In this document: positions 59,780 through 64,000 of the stretch, piece by piece | How the letters are laid out: each line of letters begins with the position of its first letter | How positions within the stretch are numbered: the stretch's first letter is position 1 | From: Pristionchus mayeri | Taxonomy: Eukaryota > Nematoda > Chromadorea > Rhabditida > Neodiplogasteridae | DNA: 64,000 nucleotides | Reading direction: 5' to 3' | Assembly: GCA_036245805.1 (NCBI GenBank) | Contig: BTRK01000001.1 | Location: forward strand, 15,128,001 to 15,192,000 | The notes under the pieces: model-generated | The model's database searches: none | What the model was told of the DNA's origin: nothing | What the model saw: the letters and a program-made list of their open reading frames with translations, nothing else | Translations under genes and position numbers: made by a program

Positions 59780-62700
59780 TGTTGCGACAGCTTGTAGCAG
59801 CTTTGTTGCTGCTGGGCTGTACTCTTGCGGCCCCTGCCGCGAAAGTCTCAAATCTGGGTCAGTGTTTACTCGCTAATTTCGAAAATCAAAATTAATTTTA
59901 TTATTAATTTAATTTAATTAATTCAGAAACGGCCTGCTCTACGTGCGAGTTCGCGGTGCGCGTGCTGCACAACATGTGGGGATCGGACACGATGGACGCG
60001 TGCGCTGAAGAATTCAGTCAGAACTGTTCCCTATTTTTCTGGCTCGGTCTCATTGGTACCTTTTCTGAGTTCAGTGTACCACCGTTAATAAAACGTTGCA
60101 TGCGACTGAAAGAAACAAAATGTTATGATATCAAATATGTCACAATTGTGTATTCACTAACTAATCATGAAGTGGTGTGGTTGTTGACAAATACATAGTT
60201 CGAAAATATGGGAAGTAAGCAAAATTTCAATTCAGTCGATTCAATCTGCGAGGAGCTGCAGATCGAGGACCACTTCGTGTGCACGGGCATCGCCAGCGCC
60301 TTCGCCGTGAGTAGAGAAGAACTATTGGTTAAAAAAGATTGACGTGTAATTTGGCTGTATATACATCTAACTAAGCAAAAGTGTGCTCGCAAGTAAAATT
60401 GTTCAATTTATATCTGAAATTTCAATTTATCTGCAGGACGAGGCTGTCTGGGTGATCGGCGAGATCCTGATAGAGCCTGAGGAGCTGTGCGGACTGCTGA
60501 TTGATGTCAGTGCTCTTTGTTTGTATTTGCTGCCTGCACTTTCTTGCTATTATTCTTCGTGGACCACTGCATGCGCACGGGATAGTCCCTCTGTGATGTG
60601 AGCGCATGCTCTTGTTCTTTGTCTGATCGGTTGCATTCAGAGAGATTGAGATTCTTATCAATGCCTATTTTTTATTGCAATTTCCCCCCATTCAGTCGTA
60701 TCTAGTCTTGACAATAATATAGAAAAACATAGTAACAAATCCGATTCAGGGCTGCGGCAACTTCGTCAATCCGCTCACTCAATCGTGGAACATCACTATC
60801 GCGCCCAACAAGCCGCCCCACACCGAGCCCAAGCCGATCGATGTGCGATTAAACGATACTAGTCTGAACGCCACCTCACTACACATTACAATTTTTTTAG
60901 GAAGAAAAAAAAATAGGAAGTAATTGCCAATAATTATGTGAGCACATCCGTTTCTTTAGAAGTCCAAGCCAACGCTCAAAGTTCTCCACCTATCCGATCT
61001 GCATATTGACAGGTACGATTCTCGTATGAGTTTCTCGGTAAATTCTATCAAAAATGAAATAAAGAGAAATTTTTTTTAAATAACAACAAACGAATGGTGA
61101 AATGACGCATGAAACATGAAGGAAATCAGGCCGATATAATCTCAGGAAGTACACTGTTGGCATGGAGGCTAAATGCGGCGAGCCGCAGTGCTGTCGACCC
61201 GTTGGAGACCCGGAGGTGAGCTTTGCTATTTGGCCTTTAAAGGAGTGCTCCGGGGAATGAATGCTAGGGAGTCCCACAACGAAAATTATGCGCTCTCAGT
61301 GGGAAACTGTAACGATTTACGTCGAGAGAGAGACGATAATTATATTGAGCGAGTGAAACATAAACGAACTAGCCACGACCCTGCGCTTTCAATGAACTTT
61401 TCGCATATGTAAATATCCTCAGAAGTATCTGTGAAACTTCGTACAAAGTAATTTCTGATCGGGTGAGTGGCCTGTACAATATCCACGCTGTTGGTATGGG
61501 TGACTGAACATTCCCCGTTTCACCACTTTAATCTTGTCATTCATCCACCCAATTCGCTAACGATCTTTGAATTATAATTGTCTGATACATCGATAGAAAT
61601 GCGCTCATTATTGTATCGTGTCATGAGGATTAGTGACGTATTCGTGATCTTTCATCTTGTAAATCCCAGGAGATCGTCATCCCAAACATCAACAAGGCCG
61701 CTGATCGCATCGAGCAGCCGGCTGGTGAGCACTAATGATCTTTGATCTATGCTATTTCCTTTATCATCTCCACTTCGGTTTGTGTTAATAATCGGTTAAT
61801 GCACTGTATGCAAAGGTTCAACTTCTAATTGCGAAATTCAATTGACTTTAATTCAGTCTGAATCTCATCTGAAAATTATTTAGCATTTCGAAAAATCCAG
61901 ATGGAGTTGCTTCAGTGAACAATTAATTAAGCAGCACGACAAGTTATCCGATACCGCAGCAACAGCCTGTTCAAATATAATAAAAAAACATAATTAATGA
62001 ATACCATTTGTAATCCACTCGAGTACCGGTCTGCCTCACCAAGCGTTATCGTCTCTCGATGACTATACGCTCGTTTGACATGGGTGCACCATTCAATCTC
62101 CTTTTCACAGGCAAATGGGGAACGGTGGGCGACTGCGACACGCCCTACTGGCTGTTCACGAACATGCTGGATCACATCGCCGCCACGCATAAGGATGTAA
62201 ACATTTATTTTTTTAATTAATTAAAATTATATTAATTAATTAAAAAATAAGATAGACTACGTGGTCGTCAGTGGGGATCTCGAATCGCACGCTGATTGGG
62301 ACTACACGAGGGAGAGGCATCAGGTGAGGATTTGATAGTGGATGATTTCTTGGATTAGGGTACATTCTGGCATGAGTGCATCGTCTGGCAGTGAGAGAAC
62401 ATGCAGTAAGAAGATAACATTTCACATTGAACATAGTTTGAACGACATAATTTATTTTTGTAGCCACAACTTGAACATAATGATCACAATTGCAGGAAAT
62501 GGTGAAGAACACGTCCGACACGATTCGATCCCGGCTCTCGGACCTTCCCACCTTCTTCGCCGTAGGCAACCACGAGGGCGTGCCCATTGACAGGTGACAA
62601 TTGATGAACTTGTTTTGGTATCCATGATATTTTGCAAACTTTCACCATTGAGCGATTCTGCTTATGAAGCATCGCGTCTCAGAAAAGTGGAAAAAGTAAG

Positions 62701-63868
62701 TGGATAGTAGAAAGTAAACAATCTCAGTTTCGCGCCTCACTTCACTCCGGAGAAGTTCCACATGGACTGGTTGTACGGGACGATGGCGGACGCTTGGAAG
62801 GGATGGGTGCCGGAGGACCAGATGGACACCGTGTGGTAGTCAGTGATATTATATGGTGTTGTTTTGTTGTTTTAGGTTGTGAAACTTTATGGTCCATTCA
62901 TTGGCCGCAATAGCTGAGGGGTCACGCTCTTAGTGTATATCAAGAGACCACAAGGTGGTTACCCGAAATCGTTACACAGGTCTAATTGTGTTGCTAATGT
63001 GCTCCTATGGGGCTATATAGGACCATGAATTTTGAATTAGGTTGATATCTAATGTTTGAACCAAGTTATGACCCAAAACGGCCCAAAAAGCGAGACGAGA
63101 GAAAGAGGGGCGGAGCCTATTTCTCCTTTGCCGTTTCAATTCTCTAAACGATCGGGTAGGGATTCGAAGAACCCTACAGGGGAAGAAAGCGAGCTTTCAC
63201 GTAGGCGGGGCGCTCTCTAGTCACGCCGGGTGAGATACAGGTGGAGGGAGGGGAGGGAGAGGGAGGAGAGGAAGCAGTGAGAGTCTCGAGCCATGCGCGC
63301 TTCGAATTCGACGAAGCACAATCAACATTCCCAACCAAATCACTCGTTCAAAATTTAATTTGGAAGCTCTTTTCATCCTCTTTCGAATGAGTCTTCGTGA
63401 CCCTGGCAATTCCTTTTCTGAGTAGGTCAGCATACGCGTTTTATAGTTTTCTAAGTCAAGTCGCTCTATAAAACTTGTATGCTGACCTACTTAGATATGA
63501 ATTTTCTAGGGTCACGGAGGCTAATTCGAAAGAGGATGAAAAGAGTTTTCCAATTCTTTTTTGATCGAGTGATTTGGTTGCGAATGAAGACTGTGCTCCT
63601 CTTGTCACGCTTTTGCGGGGTAAAGTGTCCGAGCAGAGTGGGCGGAGCTTGCAGAGTCTATGTATATCACTCTTTTCTGGTCAGTGATGAGAGAGCTCGG
63701 ATAATGAAGAGAGCGACCTTTTGCTGACTGCGATAGCAATAATAATCACAATAAGGGGAGATTCGAAGTATTCATAATGACTTTCAGCATGGGTTGCTAC
63801 ATGCGCAAGCTGTGGCCCGGTCAGCGCATCATCTCACTGAACAACGGCTATGGAGATCACGTCAACTT
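59780..63868 (+). CDS. Acid sphingomyelinase (partial; continues past the right edge)
   Basis: Secreted or lysosomal enzyme cleaving sphingomyelin to ceramide and phosphocholine. Start at 59780 with a signal peptide (MLRQLVAALLLLGCTLAAPA). A saposin-B domain follows (TACSTCEFAVRVLHNMWG, CEELQIEDHFVCTGI, ELCGLLIDGCGNF), then a linker and the metallophosphatase domain: LHLSDLHID, KWGTVGDCDTPYW, VVSGDLESH, AVGNHEG, then WVPEDQMDTVW and LWPGQRIISLNNG. Metal-binding Asp, His and Asn positions seen so far are present. All exon junctions read are in phase. The last exon in the window ends at 63868 with GTGAG; the histidine-rich C-terminal half of the catalytic domain lies outside. The exons are GC-richer than neighbouring genes. 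Confidence 0.92.
61237..61531. repeat. TTAAAGGAGTG-TIR element, 295 bp
   Basis: Ends TTAAAGGAGTGCTCCGGGGA and TTCCCCGTTTCACCACTTTA; second copy of the 56715 element, in inverted orientation and in a sphingomyelinase intron. Confidence 0.8.
63300..63600. repeat. Foldback element, about 300 bp core
   Basis: Arms around AAGCTCTTTTCATCCTCTTT and AAAGAGGATGAAAAGAGTTT pair, with inner arms AGTAGGTCAGCATAC/GTATGCTGACCTACT around a 40-base centre. Weaker pairing may extend outward to about 63100 and 63660. In a sphingomyelinase intron. Confidence 0.75.
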
Positions 63869-64000
63869 GTGAGCTGATTTGAATTAGTAATTCGTCCAAT
63901 AGCCGATAATAAATTCTGCTTCATCATTTTACGACTGTTTGCCCTGAAGCGTTCAAGGAATATAATCAGTAGTAAACCCCGCTAATGACGCTAGTTGATC

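Noticed and set aside
63221..63727. Similar frames at 63221-63433 (minus) and 63479-63727 (plus)
   Set aside because: Again the two arms of a foldback element in a sphingomyelinase intron.

Overview
The window is nuclear DNA of a nematode, probably a rhabditid or diplogastrid; the species cannot be read from the sequence. Support: many short spliced exons with TTTCAG-type acceptors, several start codons sitting just behind an acceptor as expected for spliced-leader trans-splicing, two serpentine chemoreceptor genes, two F-box genes, two tRNA genes, and introns crowded with small palindromic transposons. All gene models below were joined by hand from open frames, splice signals and codon phase, so exon edges can be off by a few bases and first exons are the weakest part. 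Layout, left to right: minus-strand fragments (1-300); a minus-strand gene for an unrecognised multi-pass membrane protein with two possible last exons (1449-5790); a minus-strand cytochrome P450 of the CYP3/CYP13 type (6380-9429); a plus-strand alpha carbonic anhydrase preceded by Cys-rich exons (10537-12482); two tandem plus-strand C2H2 zinc-finger genes built one finger per exon (12807-15118 and about 15827-21643), the second split by a 2.56 kb element with roughly 490-bp inverted ends that carries its own exons; tRNA-Met; a plus-strand cathepsin-L-like protease with a hydrophobic C-terminal tail (23869-26785); tRNA-Trp; a minus-strand F-box gene; a minus-strand sphingomyelin synthase (30254-32051); a minus-strand Srh/Sri-like chemoreceptor (32659-35007); a second minus-strand F-box gene (36070-37248); a minus-strand Srw-like peptide receptor (38351-41903); a plus-strand ornithine-decarboxylase-like gene lacking the catalytic cysteine (43373-48316); a short plus-strand gene (49099-49658) whose last exon overlaps the last exon of a minus-strand kelch-like gene (49577-52782); a plus-strand eIF2-alpha-kinase-like (PEK) gene (53353-59110); and the first part of a plus-strand acid sphingomyelinase that runs off the right edge (59780 onward). 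The genes do not form an operon or one pathway. The only metabolic echo is that sphingomyelin synthase and sphingomyelinase, which make and break the same lipid, lie 30 kb apart. The most distinctive part is the repeat landscape: at least twenty inverted-repeat elements in several TIR families (TTAAAGG ends, CACTAGGTCGG palindromes, CAATCGTCTGAC palindromes), two mariner-type elements, one TA-flanked element, a short Helitron-like element, twin 373-bp elements carrying a tRNA-like core, and the long-TIR element with captured exons in the zinc-finger intron. Several genes show possible decay (an 86-nt zinc-finger exon that breaks frame, a C-to-S zinc ligand, in-frame TAA codons, phase breaks), each of which could also be an assembly error or a splice choice I could not resolve.
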